A stretch of DNA of 55,134 nucleotides. It comes from Marinobacter sp. GTDB lineage: Bacteria > Pseudomonadota > Gammaproteobacteria > Pseudomonadales > Oleiphilaceae. Made by a program: the position numbers and the translations under genes. Where the stretch lies: assembly GCA_022565395.1 (NCBI GenBank), contig JAIUMV010000025.1:1-55134 (forward strand), read 5' to 3'. Positions within the stretch are counted from its first letter, which is position 1. The number at the start of each line of letters is the position of its first letter. The notes under the pieces are model-generated. The model was not told where the DNA came from. It saw nothing but the letters and a program-made list of their open reading frames with translations, and did no database searches. Below are positions 39,462 to 49,334 of the stretch, one piece after another.

Positions 39462-40411
39462 GTGTGAAGCACGTCCACGTCGCCGTCGGTGTGGTCTGGC
39501 GGCAGGGGCGGGTGCTCATTGCCCGTCGGCCCGATCACCTGCACCAGGGGGGGCTGCTGGAGTTTCCGGGCGGTAAAGTGGAGGCGGGTGAATCGGTACA
39601 GCAGGCGCTGGTCCGTGAACTGCTGGAGGAAACCGGTGTGCAGGTGGCGCTTGAGCAGCTGCAGCCGCTGATTCAGGTACGTCATGATTATGGCGATAAG
39701 CAGGTATTGCTGGATGTGTGGCAAACTGCCAGCTCCAAGGGTGAGCCCGTGGGTCATGAAGGCCAGCCGGTGTTCTGGCTGGCGCCGGAGGCGCTGGAGG
39801 ATGCACAGTTCCCAGCCGCCAACCGGGCCATTATCCGTGCCCTCCGGCTGTCGGATCATCTGGCCATTACCGGTGCGTTTTCGGACCGCGAGGCCCTGTT
39901 AGCGCGAGTGAACCGGTTGATCGCCGAGCGGCGCCCGGCTCAGCTTCTGTTTCGGGCGCCCTGGCTGTCGCCGCAGGCTTACAAGGACTGTGCGGCCCAG
40001 CTGTTGGAGGTTTGTCGGCTTGCAGATACCAAGCTGCTGCTGCACGGCGACCCGGCGCCGCTGCTGGTGTTGCCAGCAGCGGGTATCCATTTGCCCTGGC
40101 GCGTAGCCAGTGCCTTGTCTGGACGGCCAGCAAACCTGGCCGGCTGGCTGGGCGTGTCCTGCCATTCGCAGCAGGAACTTGAGCAGGCTGTGGCCTTGGG
40201 CGCCGATTATGTGACGCTGGGCCCGGTGGCACCTACCGCATCCCATCCCGGAGCGGCCCCCATGGGGTGGCAGGCTTTCCGCGCCCTGGCGGTTACCGCC
40301 CCCGTACCCGTCTATGCCCTGGGTGGCCTCGGCCCTGCTGATATTGCCACCGCCCGACGCCAGGGGGCACAGGGTGTGGCGGGGATTCGTGGCTGGTGGC
40401 CAGAAATCTGA
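39458..40411 (+). CDS. Nudix hydrolase fused to a ThiE-like domain
   Basis: The N-terminal half is a MutT-type Nudix domain: GRVLIARRPDHLHQGG, then a complete Nudix box (Gly39, Glu45, REL at 53-55, EETG at 57-60). This fits 8-oxo-dGTP clean-up. The C-terminal half (about residues 150-317) resembles thiamine-phosphate synthase/TenI barrels (GVSCHSQQELEQA, GADYVTLGPVAPT, PVYALGGL), but whether it is active is unknown. Pseudomonads have the same fusion downstream of argJ. In E. coli mutT is next to secA, which fits the neighbourhood. The start overlaps the argJ stop. Confidence 0.88.
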   Translation: MSVKHVHVAVGVVWRQGRVLIARRPDHLHQGGLLEFPGGKVEAGESVQQALVRELLEETGVQVALEQLQPLIQVRHDYGDKQVLLDVWQTASSKGEPVGHEGQPVFWLAPEALEDAQFPAANRAIIRALRLSDHLAITGAFSDREALLARVNRLIAERRPAQLLFRAPWLSPQAYKDCAAQLLEVCRLADTKLLLHGDPAPLLVLPAAGIHLPWRVASALSGRPANLAGWLGVSCHSQQELEQAVALGADYVTLGPVAPTASHPGAAPMGWQAFRALAVTAPVPVYALGGLGPADIATARRQGAQGVAGIRGWWPEI

Positions 40412-40492
40412 TACTCTGAACTTCAGGAGTTGCTGACATCCGGAGCACCTCTGGCCTTCAGCGGCTGCCAACTATCACTGACGGGAGCGACC

Positions 40493-40969
40493 GTGACAGA
40501 ATTGACTCACCTGGATAAGCAGGGCGCCGCCCATATGGTGGACGTGACCGCCAAAGCTGCCACTGAACGGGAAGCCCGGGCGGAGGCGTTTATCCGTATG
40601 CTGCCCGCCACCCTGGCCATGATCATTGACGGCGAGCACCCCAAGGGGGATGTGTTGGCGACCGCGCGTATCGCCGGCATCATGGCTGCGAAACGCACTC
40701 ACGATCTGATCCCCCTGTGCCATGCCCTCAACCTGACCTCCGTCAAGGTGCAGTTGACCCCATCCCAACAACCCTGCGGCGTTCATATTGAAACCCTGTG
40801 CAAGCTCAGTGGCCAGACGGGCGTTGAAATGGAAGCCCTCACGGCTGCCAGCGTCGCGGCGCTGACCCTGTATGACATGTGCAAGGCGGTGGACAAAGGT
40901 ATGGTGATTGAGCAGGTGCGACTGCTGGAGAAAAAAGGCGGTCGCTCCGGTCACTGGCAGGCAGGGTAG
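40493..40969 (+). CDS. moaC: Cyclic pyranopterin monophosphate synthase MoaC
   Basis: It converts the product of MoaA to cyclic pyranopterin monophosphate in molybdenum cofactor synthesis. The conserved blocks [30 protein letters not shown] and [14 protein letters not shown] contain the active-site residues. The GTG at 40493 has GGGAG five bases upstream and gives 158 residues (E. coli 161). The open frame upstream to 40430 is not part of the family. Confidence 0.95.
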   Translation: MTELTHLDKQGAAHMVDVTAKAATEREARAEAFIRMLPATLAMIIDGEHPKGDVLATARIAGIMAAKRTHDLIPLCHALNLTSVKVQLTPSQQPCGVHIETLCKLSGQTGVEMEALTAASVAALTLYDMCKAVDKGMVIEQVRLLEKKGGRSGHWQAG

Positions 40970-40978
40970 GGCTAGATC

Positions 40979-41995
40979 TTGGTCACTGCGCCCTCATCCC
41001 GGCTGGTGGACGGCTTTGGCCGCCATATCCACTATGTGCGCATTTCGGTGACGGATCGCTGTGACTTCCGCTGCGTTTACTGCATGGCAGAGGAGATGAC
41101 CTTTCTGCCCAAGTCAGAGATCCTGTCGCTGGAGGAAATCGAGCAGCTGGCGGCAGAGCTGGTGCAGGCCGGAGTGACGAAGATCCGCCTTACGGGTGGC
41201 GAGCCACTGGTGCGGCCTGGGCTGGTGGGGCTGGTGGCGCGTTTGCGCCAGCTCCCCGGCCTGGCCGAGCTGTGTATGACCACCAACGGCGGGCGCCTGG
41301 CGGAACTGGCCGGGCCCCTGAAGGATGCGGGGCTGGATCGGCTCAACATCAGCCTCGACAGCCTGCAGCCCGAGCGCTTCAGAGCCCTGACCCGTACCGG
41401 CGACCTGAGCCGCGTGTTGGCGGGCATTACCGCAGCCAGGGAGGCAGGCTTCAAAGGCACCAAGCTCAATGCCGTGGTGATGAAAGGCCGCAATGATGAC
41501 GAAATCAACGACCTGGTGGCCTTTGCCCTTGAGCAGCAGCTTGATCTGAGCTTTATCGAGGAAATGCCCCTCGGTGTGATCGAGGAACATGACCGGGCCG
41601 AAGCTTTTATGGCCAGTGCGGACATCCGCAGTCAGATAGGTCAGCGCTGGCAGCTGTCGCCGCTCGCCGAAAGCACTGGTGGGCCTTCCCGCTACTGGCA
41701 GGTGGTGGATCACGCCAGCCGCATCGGGTTTATTTCGCCCCACAGTCATAACTTCTGCGGTGACTGTAACCGGGTCAGATTGACCACCGAGGGCCGTTTA
41801 CTGCTGTGCCTGGGTAATGAACACAGCGTGGATCTGAAAGCAGCCATACGGCAGGGTGACCCGGCGCCAGCGGCCGTCAGCGCCCGGGTTCAGGCCGCCC
41901 TGCAGGCGGCCATGGGGATTAAGCCGGAGAAGCATGAGTTTTCTCTGGCAGAGGAGCCACAGATACTGCGTTTCATGAATGCGACGGGCGGGTAA
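40979..41995 (+). CDS. moaA: GTP 3',8-cyclase MoaA
   Basis: A radical-SAM enzyme starting molybdenum cofactor synthesis from GTP. The N-terminal cluster motif is CDFRCVYC, the C-terminal cluster cysteines are in [10 protein letters not shown] and the following LLLCLG, and the protein ends in the double glycine needed by the family. The 338 residues are typical. The apparent start is TTG at 40979, with AGGG seven bases upstream; a GTG at 41006 is the alternative. Confidence 0.95.
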   Translation: MVTAPSSRLVDGFGRHIHYVRISVTDRCDFRCVYCMAEEMTFLPKSEILSLEEIEQLAAELVQAGVTKIRLTGGEPLVRPGLVGLVARLRQLPGLAELCMTTNGGRLAELAGPLKDAGLDRLNISLDSLQPERFRALTRTGDLSRVLAGITAAREAGFKGTKLNAVVMKGRNDDEINDLVAFALEQQLDLSFIEEMPLGVIEEHDRAEAFMASADIRSQIGQRWQLSPLAESTGGPSRYWQVVDHASRIGFISPHSHNFCGDCNRVRLTTEGRLLLCLGNEHSVDLKAAIRQGDPAPAAVSARVQAALQAAMGIKPEKHEFSLAEEPQILRFMNATGG

Positions 41996-42057
41996 GGCGC
42001 CTCTGGCCAAGCCCCCAACCCCCTCTGTATGGCCTCGGGCTGTTGAAAGGCGCCTTA
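41993..42057. promoter_or_regulatory. Large stem-loop between moaA and ribA
   Basis: TAAGGCGCC (41993-42001, including the moaA stop) faces GGCGCCTTA (42049-42057), with AGCCC (42010-42014) and GGGCT (42037-42041) nested inside. No T tract follows. It does not resemble the FMN riboswitch consensus. Confidence 0.5.
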
Positions 42058-42080
42058 GGCTACGCCCATGCTCCGGCATC

Positions 42081-42089
42081 TGGTAGAAT
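42081..42089 (+). promoter_or_regulatory. Extended -10 before ribA
   Basis: TGG-TAGAAT about 32 bases before the ribA start; no good -35 is seen. It has the same form as the lpxC and leuA extended -10 boxes. Confidence 0.4.
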
Positions 42090-42121
42090 GCCCGCCCTGA
42101 CGATCTGATTGAGGACTTCCT

Positions 42122-42736
42122 GTGGCTGTTCGTTTTGTGGAGAGCTGCCGACTTCCAACGCCGTTTGGTGTCTTCCAGATGCACGGTTTTGAGGAAATCG
42201 ACACCGGCAAAGAGCATATTGTTCTGACTCTTGGCGAACTGGGCGGCGACGAGCCCATGTTGGCGCGCACCCATTCTGAGTGCCTTACCGGCGATGCCCT
42301 CTATAGCATGCGTTGTGATTGCGGCTACCAGCTGGAAGAAGCATTGCGCAGTATTGCCCGCGAGGGGCGCGGTGCGCTGTTGTACCTGCGCCAGGAGGGG
42401 CGGGGTATTGGTCTGCTCAACAAGATCAAAGCCTATCACCTGCAGGATCAGGGCGCGGACACGGTAGAAGCAAACGAGCGACTGGGATTCGCCGCAGACC
42501 TGCGGGACTACAGTATGTGCAAGCCCATGCTGGCGCATCTGGGTATCAAGAGTATCCGCCTGATGACCAATAATCCCCGCAAGGTTAAGGCGATGGAAAG
42601 CATGGGTATCCAGGTTGTCGAGCGGGTGCCCCTGCATGTCGGGCGTAACCCTCACAATGAAGGTTACCTCAGCACCAAGCAGCAGAAACTTGGCCACTGG
42701 CTGGAAACCCATCAGGACGACGATATCCTCGGCTGA
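42122..42736 (+). CDS. ribA: GTP cyclohydrolase II
   Basis: It opens GTP to the first riboflavin precursor. The zinc cysteines are in [18 protein letters not shown], and the GTP-binding [10 protein letters not shown] and late [10 protein letters not shown] blocks are present. The 204 residues correspond to a single-domain RibA without a RibB fusion (E. coli 196). The start is GTG at 42122 with GAGG seven bases upstream. It is convergent with dxs across 42 bases. Confidence 0.95.
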   Translation: MAVRFVESCRLPTPFGVFQMHGFEEIDTGKEHIVLTLGELGGDEPMLARTHSECLTGDALYSMRCDCGYQLEEALRSIAREGRGALLYLRQEGRGIGLLNKIKAYHLQDQGADTVEANERLGFAADLRDYSMCKPMLAHLGIKSIRLMTNNPRKVKAMESMGIQVVERVPLHVGRNPHNEGYLSTKQQKLGHWLETHQDDDILG

Positions 42737-42778
42737 GGGCTGTTGCGCCTCAGTCTCTCCCTTGCGGAGAGCGGGCGC

Positions 42779-44707
42779 TTACTTCACTGCCCGCAGGCTC
42801 TGCTGCTGATCCAGCAGTGCCAGGCGCTGGCGTATACTGCGCTCAATGCCCCCAGCGTCAAGGCCGCATTCCTGCAGCAGCTCACTGTGGCTGCCATGGT
42901 CAACGAAACGGTCAGGCAGGCCCAGGTGCAAGGTTGATCTGAGCACGCCGGCCTGGTTGAGGAACTCCGCCACACCACTGCCGGCACCGCCAGCCACCAC
43001 GTTTTCCTCCAGCGTTACCAGCAGCTCGTGTTGCTCCGCCAGGGCAAGAATCAACGCCTCGTCCAGCGGTTTCACAAAACGCATGTCAGCAACACTGGCA
43101 CCGAGCCGCTCCGCTGCCGCCAGTGCCGGTGTCAGTAAGGTGCCAAAGTTGAGGATGGCCACCCGGCTCCCTGCCCGTAACTGTCGCCCCTTGCCAATAG
43201 CCACGGTATTGAGGTCGCTCTCGATGGTCGCACCCGGCCCGGTTCCACGGGGGTAGCGCACCGCTGCCGGGCCGGCAAACTCAAGCCCGGTCTGCAGCAG
43301 CAGGCGGGTCTCGTTTTCATCTGAGGGCGCCATAATCACCATATCCGGGATGCAGCGCAGGTAGCTCAGGTCAAAGGCGCCGGCATGAGTTGGCCCGTCT
43401 TCGCCCACCAGACCGGCCCGGTCGATGGCAAATAGCACATCCAGATGTTGGATGGCGACATCATGTATCAGCTGGTCGTAGGCCCGTTGCAGGAACGTGG
43501 AGTAGATGGCCACCACGGGTTTGGCACCATCACAGGCGAGGCCCGCCGCCAGGGTTACGGCGTGCTGTTCGGCAATGGCCACATCATGATAGCGGTCCGG
43601 GAAGCGCTGGCTGAAGTCAATGAGATCCGAACCTTCACACATGGCGGGCGTAATGCCCACCACGCGACTGTCCTGAGTGGCGGCGTCACACAGCCACTGG
43701 CCAAATACATTGGCGTACTTGGGCTTGGCAGGCTTCACCACTACCGGCGTTTTGGCCGGTTTGGGTTCAATCTTGTTAATGGCATGGTAACCGATGGGGT
43801 CTGCCTCGGCAGGTGCGAAGCCTTTGCCTTTCTTGGTCACTACATGCAGGAACTGCGGGCCGTCCAGCTGCTGGATGTTTTGCAGCGTCTCCACCAACAG
43901 CGGCAGGTCATGGCCGTCGATGGGGCCGATGTAATTGAATCCCAGCTCCTCAAACAGCGTGCCGGGCGCAATCATGCCTTTGACATGTTCTTCCGTTTTC
44001 TTTGCCAGTGCCATCAGTTGCGGCGTGGCTTGCAGCACCCGTTTGCTGCTGTCCCGCACCTGATTGTAGGTGCGGCTGGACAACAGCTTGGCGAAATAGT
44101 TAGAGAGGCCGCCAACGTTGTGGGAAATGGACATGTCGTTGTCGTTGAGGATAACCAGCAGGTCGGCGTGCAGGTGGCCTGCGTGGTTCAGCGCCTCAAA
44201 GGCCATGCCAGCAGTCATGGCGCCATCGCCAATCACTGCAATGCTTTTGCGGGCGCTGCCTGCCAGCTGAGCGGCAAGGGCCATACCCAGGGCGGCGCTG
44301 ATGGAGGTGCTGGAATGCCCGACACCAAAGGTGTCGTACTCACTTTCAGCGCGCTTGGGGAAGCCCGCCAGGCCATCCTTCTTGCGGATGCTGGTCATCT
44401 GCTCCCGACGGCCAGTGAGAATCTTGTGAGGATAGGCTTGATGGCCCACGTCCCAGACCAGGCGATCATCCGGGGTGTGGAACACGTAGTGCAGGGCAAT
44501 GGTCAGTTCCAGCACACCGAGCCCGGCACCGAAATGGCCACCGCTCTGACCGACGGACCACAGCAGGAATGCCCGCAGTTCGCGGGCAAGCACCGGCAGT
44601 TGATCCTCGGTCAACAGACGAAGCTGGTCCGGTGATTCAATCCTGTCCAGCAGCGGCGTGTGGGGCCGTTGCGACGGGATTTCCTGGAAAACGTGAGTAT
44701 CCTGCAT
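42779..44707 (-). CDS. dxs: 1-deoxy-D-xylulose-5-phosphate synthase
   Basis: A thiamine-diphosphate enzyme making DXP from pyruvate and glyceraldehyde-3-phosphate for the MEP isoprenoid pathway, thiamine and pyridoxal. It has the TPP/metal motif [18 protein letters not shown] near residue 155, and the transketolase pyrimidine domain with [15 protein letters not shown]. The 642 residues are slightly longer than E. coli (620). It follows xseB-ispA in the usual order, with a 123-base gap that holds a -10 of its own. Confidence 0.96.
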   Translation of the reverse strand: MQDTHVFQEIPSQRPHTPLLDRIESPDQLRLLTEDQLPVLARELRAFLLWSVGQSGGHFGAGLGVLELTIALHYVFHTPDDRLVWDVGHQAYPHKILTGRREQMTSIRKKDGLAGFPKRAESEYDTFGVGHSSTSISAALGMALAAQLAGSARKSIAVIGDGAMTAGMAFEALNHAGHLHADLLVILNDNDMSISHNVGGLSNYFAKLLSSRTYNQVRDSSKRVLQATPQLMALAKKTEEHVKGMIAPGTLFEELGFNYIGPIDGHDLPLLVETLQNIQQLDGPQFLHVVTKKGKGFAPAEADPIGYHAINKIEPKPAKTPVVVKPAKPKYANVFGQWLCDAATQDSRVVGITPAMCEGSDLIDFSQRFPDRYHDVAIAEQHAVTLAAGLACDGAKPVVAIYSTFLQRAYDQLIHDVAIQHLDVLFAIDRAGLVGEDGPTHAGAFDLSYLRCIPDMVIMAPSDENETRLLLQTGLEFAGPAAVRYPRGTGPGATIESDLNTVAIGKGRQLRAGSRVAILNFGTLLTPALAAAERLGASVADMRFVKPLDEALILALAEQHELLVTLEENVVAGGAGSGVAEFLNQAGVLRSTLHLGLPDRFVDHGSHSELLQECGLDAGGIERSIRQRLALLDQQQSLRAVK

Positions 44708-44754
44708 CCGCGTGGGTCTTTCCTGGTCTGTCAGCGAGCAAAAGGGTGCTGGCT

Positions 44755-44790
44755 ATTATACGGGATCAAGTCCGGTGTTTTCACACCGGA
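44755..44790 (-). promoter_or_regulatory. dxs upstream hairpin and -10 box
   Basis: On the - strand a perfect eight-base hairpin (44771-44778/44783-44790, loop GAAA) is followed by TATAAT at 44760-44755, about 48 bases before dxs. The -35 region is poor. This suggests dxs can be transcribed independently of ispA. Confidence 0.4.
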
Positions 44791-44830
44791 TTCGCAATCT
44801 GTTTCGGTTTTATGACCAGGGCCCGGGTCT

Positions 44831-45727
44831 TCAGTGCTGGCGGGCAACCACAAAGCTGGCCATTTCCCGCAGTGGTGCTGCCTGGTCGCCAAAGCCCGCC
44901 AGCGCCTCCAGGGCTTGCTGGTGAAGGTCCTGCAGATAGTCTCTGGCGCTGGCCAGGCCCATAAGTGCAGGGTAGGTGGGCTTGTTGCGGGCCATGTCAG
45001 CACCCTGGGTCTTGCCGAGGGTAGCTGTGTCGCCTTCGATATCCAGCAGGTCATCCTGCACCTGAAACGCCAGGCCAAGGGCCTGCGCATAGCGAGCCAG
45101 TTGGCCCAGTTCGGCGTCGCTGACCCGGGCTGACGTCAGGGCCCCCAGTCGCACACTGGCTTCAATCAGGGCTCCGGTTTTGAGTCGGTGCATGGTTTCC
45201 AGGGTCGCCAGATCTATACGTTTGCCAACGGAAGCCAGGTCAATCGCCTGACCACCCACCATGCCGGCCTGACCACTGGCGCTGGCCAGCTCCCGAATCA
45301 TCGCCAGACGCACGTCGGCGGTAAGCCCGTCGGCCTCAGCCAGCCATTGGAAGGCCAGGGCTTGCAGGGCATCGCCAGCGAGGATGGCCGTGGCTTCATC
45401 GAAGGCGATATGGGTTGTGGGGCGACCGCGCCGCAGGTCATCGTCATCCATAGCCGGCAGATCATCATGAACCAGTGAGTAGGCATGAACCAGCTCCACC
45501 GCACAGGCGGGTATCAGCGCAGCTTCCGGGCGCTCACCCAGCGCCATGGCTGCCGCCATGCATAAGGCAGGGCGCACCCTTTTGCCGCCACCCAGCACGC
45601 TGTAGCGCATAGCTTCGCTCAAGGTGTGTGGTTGGTGCAGCGTTGCCAGCCGCCGGCTCAGAGTCTGGTCGATCAGCGTGCGGCAATGGGCGATAAAGTC
45701 CGGGGACGTGACAGGCGCGGGATGCAT
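44831..45727 (-). CDS. ispA: Farnesyl/geranyl diphosphate synthase
   Basis: A trans-prenyltransferase that builds farnesyl diphosphate, precursor of undecaprenyl phosphate and quinone tails. The first Asp-rich motif is DDLPAMDDDD, with GRPTTH after it, and the second is QDDLLDIEGD. The 298 residues match E. coli (299). It lies eight bases after xseB and upstream of dxs, the usual order. Confidence 0.95.
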   Translation of the reverse strand: MHPAPVTSPDFIAHCRTLIDQTLSRRLATLHQPHTLSEAMRYSVLGGGKRVRPALCMAAAMALGERPEAALIPACAVELVHAYSLVHDDLPAMDDDDLRRGRPTTHIAFDEATAILAGDALQALAFQWLAEADGLTADVRLAMIRELASASGQAGMVGGQAIDLASVGKRIDLATLETMHRLKTGALIEASVRLGALTSARVSDAELGQLARYAQALGLAFQVQDDLLDIEGDTATLGKTQGADMARNKPTYPALMGLASARDYLQDLHQQALEALAGFGDQAAPLREMASFVVARQH

Positions 45728-45735
45728 GGTTTGGA

Positions 45736-45984
45736 TCAGTCTTGCTCGTCGAAAGGTTGTTCGTTCAGCTCACCTTCAGGTGACTGCACCAGTTTGTTAA
45801 CCCGCTGCTCGGCATGGCGCAGTGCCTGCTGGCATTCGCGGGTCAGAGTCACTCCGCGTTCAAAGGCGGTTAACGATTGTTCCAGGGTCAGCTCTCCCTG
45901 CTCCAGTTCCCGAACCAGAGCTTCCAGCTCGTTGAGGGATTTTTCAAAATCGGCAATGGTGCTGGTTTTACTGGTTTTAGGCAT
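45736..45984 (-). CDS. xseB: Exodeoxyribonuclease VII small subunit
   Basis: The small helical subunit of ExoVII, a single-strand DNA exonuclease with XseA. The 82-residue sequence has the diagnostic [20 protein letters not shown] followed by [12 protein letters not shown]. It starts the xseB-ispA pair and lies 36 bases after the NRDE gene on the same strand. Confidence 0.94.
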   Translation of the reverse strand: MPKTSKTSTIADFEKSLNELEALVRELEQGELTLEQSLTAFERGVTLTRECQQALRHAEQRVNKLVQSPEGELNEQPFDEQD

Positions 45985-46020
45985 TGTGATGGCTCTCCCA
46001 CACGAGGTCGGGGCAGTATA

Positions 46021-46809
46021 TCAGACCACAGCACCCGGCGGCTGCCCTGACTGCCACTGGAACTGCTGTAGCTGGCCGGCGACGCCTTCTGGGTGCCAGG
46101 TTTGTTCGGTGACGGTGATTTCGCCGCTATGAGCGACGGTAATCACGGTGCTGGCCCGGGTACCGTAATGCGCCCCAAGTACGAAGGGGGACGAGAGCCA
46201 GCGTTCCATGGTCAGTCCTACGCCGGTGTCGGGTAGCAGGTGGTCGGGGGCCGGCGTCTGATCCTGCAGCGCCAGCAATAGCTGCTGATGCAGTGCTGCC
46301 GCACCCGTGCGGGCAGTGACAGCCAGCAAGTCCCGCAGTTGCTGACGCAGGCGCACCAGTTTTGGCCAGGGGCTTTGCAACAGGTGATTGCTGACACCGT
46401 AGTAGCCGCGATGGATATGGCGCCCCGGGTGGGCGTCCCGGTTGCTGAGGTGCCAGCCCTGGTGGGTGTCGAGATGGATCAGGTTGAAGCCCGCATAGGT
46501 ATCCCGGTTGGTCAGCAGCTGCTGACGCCAGCCCGCTGCGCCCTGCAGTGCAGTCAGGGGCAGTTCGCCCCGGCTACGCTGGCTGGTGTCCTGCCCGCCT
46601 TGTCTGACATTGGTGACGGCGCTGACTTCACCGTTGCTGGCGAGCGCCAGCCAGGTGCCGCCGGAAGCAAGATCTTTGCCTGCCAGCACCGGGCGATCCG
46701 GCCACCAGTGCATGGGGGCCGTGGGGCGTGCAAAGAACTCATCCCGGTTGGCGGCCACCACCAGAGGGAAGTGAGGGTGCTGGTCGAGGGCAAAAAGGAT
46801 CAGGCACAT
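46021..46809 (-). CDS. NRDE/TANGO2-family protein
   Basis: A 262-residue protein of the NRDE family, homologous to eukaryotic TANGO2; its reaction is not established. The name motif NRDEFFARPTAPMHWW is near residues 21-36, and GGTWLAL follows. The ATG at 46809 is chosen because the protein then begins Met-Cys-Leu-Ile, and Cys2 is the putative N-terminal nucleophile of the family after Met removal. The longer frame to 46875 would bury that cysteine. It is divergent from the permease gene. Confidence 0.85.
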   Translation of the reverse strand: MCLILFALDQHPHFPLVVAANRDEFFARPTAPMHWWPDRPVLAGKDLASGGTWLALASNGEVSAVTNVRQGGQDTSQRSRGELPLTALQGAAGWRQQLLTNRDTYAGFNLIHLDTHQGWHLSNRDAHPGRHIHRGYYGVSNHLLQSPWPKLVRLRQQLRDLLAVTARTGAAALHQQLLLALQDQTPAPDHLLPDTGVGLTMERWLSSPFVLGAHYGTRASTVITVAHSGEITVTEQTWHPEGVAGQLQQFQWQSGQPPGAVV

Positions 46810-46888
46810 GTCAGCTTGGCATAGGTAATGTCGATGCTGCTTGTGTATCATACCGGCACCATAAGTGGAACTCATGATGTAGGAGCGT

Positions 46889-47683
46889 ATGACACTTTTG
46901 CTGTCGGTTGCAGTCTACCTGCTGCTGGGCGCGCTGGCCGGAACCCTGGCCGGGCTCCTTGGCATTGGTGGTGGTCTGGTGATTGTGCCGGTGCTGATTT
47001 TCAGCTTTGGCCTGCAGGGGGTCAGCCCGGATGTGGCGGCGCACCTGGCGGTAGGCACGTCGTTGGCGACAATTGTTTTTACCTCCATCAGCTCGGTGCG
47101 TTCCCATCACCAGCATCATGCGGTGCGTTGGGATATTTTCCGGCCCATGGCCGGCGGTGTGTTGCTGGGAGCGGTGCTGGGGGCCTTGACGGCATCGTTG
47201 CTCTCCGGTGACATGCTGCAGCTGATTATCGGGGTGTTTGTTATCCTGGTGGCGGCGAAAATGCTGCTGGAGCTGGAACCCTCGGCTACCCGTCAGGTCC
47301 CGGGTACAGCGGGGCTTGCCAGTGCCGGCGGCGGTATTGGCTGGGCGTCAGCGATTTTTGGAATTGGTGGGGGAACTCTGACGGTACCCTTCCTGAGCTG
47401 GTGCAACGTGCGGATGCAGCAGGCGGTGGGCACCTCTGCCGCTATCGGCCTGCCGATTGCCATTGCCGGAGCCGCCACCAATATGGTGACCGGTTGGCAG
47501 AACCCGGGGCTGCCTGAGTATAGTGTCGGCTTTATCTATTTGCCCGCCTTTGTGGGTATTGTGGCTACCAGTATCATTTTTGCCCGGGTGGGTGCAGCGC
47601 TGGCCCATCGGCTGGACGCCAAGTTGTTAAAACGCATCTTTGCATTGCTGCTGATCCTGGTGGGTATTCGTTTCCTGACCTAG
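46889..47683 (+). CDS. TauE/SafE (TSUP) family permease
   Basis: A polytopic membrane protein of 264 residues with about eight hydrophobic segments. The family repeats are visible as LLGIGGGLVIVPVL near residue 27 and FGIGGGTLTVPFL near 158. TSUP proteins export or import sulfur-containing or organic anions; the substrate cannot be told from sequence. AGGAG lies upstream of the ATG. The lgt gene follows after 15 bases. Confidence 0.88.
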   Translation: MTLLLSVAVYLLLGALAGTLAGLLGIGGGLVIVPVLIFSFGLQGVSPDVAAHLAVGTSLATIVFTSISSVRSHHQHHAVRWDIFRPMAGGVLLGAVLGALTASLLSGDMLQLIIGVFVILVAAKMLLELEPSATRQVPGTAGLASAGGGIGWASAIFGIGGGTLTVPFLSWCNVRMQQAVGTSAAIGLPIAIAGAATNMVTGWQNPGLPEYSVGFIYLPAFVGIVATSIIFARVGAALAHRLDAKLLKRIFALLLILVGIRFLT

Positions 47684-47698
47684 AGCTTGAGGGCTTTT

Positions 47699-48487
47699 AT
47701 GCTTCGTCATCCAGAATTTGACCCGGTAGCTATCTCCCTGGGGCCCTTCAAGGTCCACTGGTATGGGCTCACCTATCTGGTGGGCTTTCTGGTGGGCTGG
47801 TGGCTGGGAAAGCTGCGGGCGCGTAAACCCTGGTCACCGGTCAAGGAAGAACAGCTGGGTGACCTGCTGTTCTACATTGCCATCGGCGTCATACTGGGGG
47901 GGCGCTTTGGCTATGTGGTGTTCTATAACTTCAGCCAGTTTATGGGTGACCCCTTGTGGCTGTTGCGTATCTGGGAGGGCGGCATGTCCTTCCACGGTGG
48001 TCTGCTGGGCGTGTTGATTGCCTTGTGGTGGTTCGGGCGCAAGGTGGGCAGGACTTTCTTTGAAATCGGTGATTTTGTTGCGCCGCTGGTGCCGGTAGGG
48101 TTGGGTGCCGGGCGCATTGGTAACTTCATCAACGGCGAGCTCTGGGGCAAACCCACCGACGTGTCCTGGGGTATGGTGTTTCCCAACGCCCCCGATGCCA
48201 TGGCGAGGCACCCCTCGCAGCTGTATCAGTTTGCCCTTGAGGGGGTCGTGCTGTTTGTGGTTTTGTGGTGGTTTTCCGCCAAGCCGCGCCCGCGCATGGC
48301 CGTCTCCGGCTTGTTCCTTGTGTTGTATGGTGCGTTCCGCTTCCTGGTGGAGTTTTTCCGTCAGCCGGACGCGCAGCTTGGTTATTTGGCCTTTGACTGG
48401 CTAACGATGGGGCAGGTACTGTCGCTGCCCATGATTCTGGCAGGCGCCGGCCTGATGGTGTTTGCGTACCGGAGAGCAGCAGTATGA
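47699..48487 (+). CDS. lgt: Prolipoprotein diacylglyceryl transferase
   Basis: It attaches diacylglycerol to the lipobox cysteine of prolipoproteins in the inner membrane. The N-terminus [14 protein letters not shown], the FHGGLLG block and the Lgt signature [13 protein letters not shown] are present, with seven hydrophobic segments in 262 residues (E. coli 291). The ATG at 47699 has GAGGG five bases upstream and is preferred to the TTG at 47687. The stop overlaps the thyA ATG, the same lgt-thyA pairing as in E. coli. Confidence 0.95.
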   Translation: MLRHPEFDPVAISLGPFKVHWYGLTYLVGFLVGWWLGKLRARKPWSPVKEEQLGDLLFYIAIGVILGGRFGYVVFYNFSQFMGDPLWLLRIWEGGMSFHGGLLGVLIALWWFGRKVGRTFFEIGDFVAPLVPVGLGAGRIGNFINGELWGKPTDVSWGMVFPNAPDAMARHPSQLYQFALEGVVLFVVLWWFSAKPRPRMAVSGLFLVLYGAFRFLVEFFRQPDAQLGYLAFDWLTMGQVLSLPMILAGAGLMVFAYRRAAV

Positions 48488-49323
48488 AAGCATACCTCGA
48501 CTTGATGCGTGATGTGGTGGATAACGGCGTTGATCGCGGTGATCGTACCGGTGTAGGCACCCGCTCAGTGTTTGGTCGTCAGATCCGTTTTGACTTGGCG
48601 GCAGGCTTCCCCTTGGTAACCACCAAGAAAGTTCACCTGCGCAGCATCATTTACGAACTGCTGTGGTTCCTGAAAGGCTCTACCGACAATCGCTGGCTAC
48701 AGGAGCGTAATGTCAGTATCTGGAATGAATGGGCATTGGAGAATGGCGAGCTGGGGCCCATCTACGGCAAACAGTGGCGCAGCTGGGAGTGCCCGGACGG
48801 TCGTGTGGTGGACCAGATCAGCGAGGTGATTGCCCAGATTCGCAGCAAGCCCAATTCCCGGCGTTTGATTGTGTCAGCCTGGAATCCCGCTGATCTGCCG
48901 GATGAAACCACCAGCCCTCAGACCAACGCTGAGGCGGGTCGCATGGCGCTGGCGCCTTGCCACTGCCTGTTTCAGTTCTACGTCTCGGACGGCAAACTAT
49001 CCTGTCAGCTTTACCAGCGCAGTGCCGATCTGTTTCTGGGGGTGCCCTTCAATATCGCCTCCTACAGCCTGCTGACCCATATGATTGCTCAGCAGTGTGA
49101 CCTTGAAGTGGGAGAGTTTGTGCACACCTTTGGTGACTGCCACCTTTACCATAACCACCTGACCGATGACATCGTCTTTGAGCAGCTGAGCCGGGAGCCC
49201 CGTGCGTTGCCGAGGCTGGTGATAGGTCGCAAACCGGCCTCCATCTTTGACTATGAGCTGGAGGACTTCGAGTTTGAAGGTTATGACCCCCATCCAGTGA
49301 TCAAGGCGCCTATCGCCATTTAA
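48484..49323 (+). CDS. thyA: Thymidylate synthase
   Basis: It methylates dUMP to dTMP with methylenetetrahydrofolate. The [14 protein letters not shown] block is followed by the nucleophile motif [12 protein letters not shown], and [17 protein letters not shown] is intact. The 279 residues exceed E. coli (264) by a short insert ([13 protein letters not shown]) just before the catalytic Cys loop, a form seen in some other gammaproteobacteria. The folA gene follows after eleven bases and regenerates its folate product. Confidence 0.96.
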   Translation: MKAYLDLMRDVVDNGVDRGDRTGVGTRSVFGRQIRFDLAAGFPLVTTKKVHLRSIIYELLWFLKGSTDNRWLQERNVSIWNEWALENGELGPIYGKQWRSWECPDGRVVDQISEVIAQIRSKPNSRRLIVSAWNPADLPDETTSPQTNAEAGRMALAPCHCLFQFYVSDGKLSCQLYQRSADLFLGVPFNIASYSLLTHMIAQQCDLEVGEFVHTFGDCHLYHNHLTDDIVFEQLSREPRALPRLVIGRKPASIFDYELEDFEFEGYDPHPVIKAPIAI

Positions 49324-49334
49324 GGACGCTCTTC

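Noticed and set aside
41996-42121. FMN riboswitch upstream of ribA
   Set aside because: The gap is only 126 bases and lacks the conserved RFN-element blocks.
42755-42771. CTCTCC/GGAGAG hairpin between ribA and dxs as a terminator
   Set aside because: No T run on either side; too weak to call.
43445-44635. 396-codon open frame on + opposite dxs
   Set aside because: Entirely antisense to a strongly conserved gene; high GC keeps such shadow frames open. The same applies to long frames opposite leuA, lpoA, murE, secA and ftsA.
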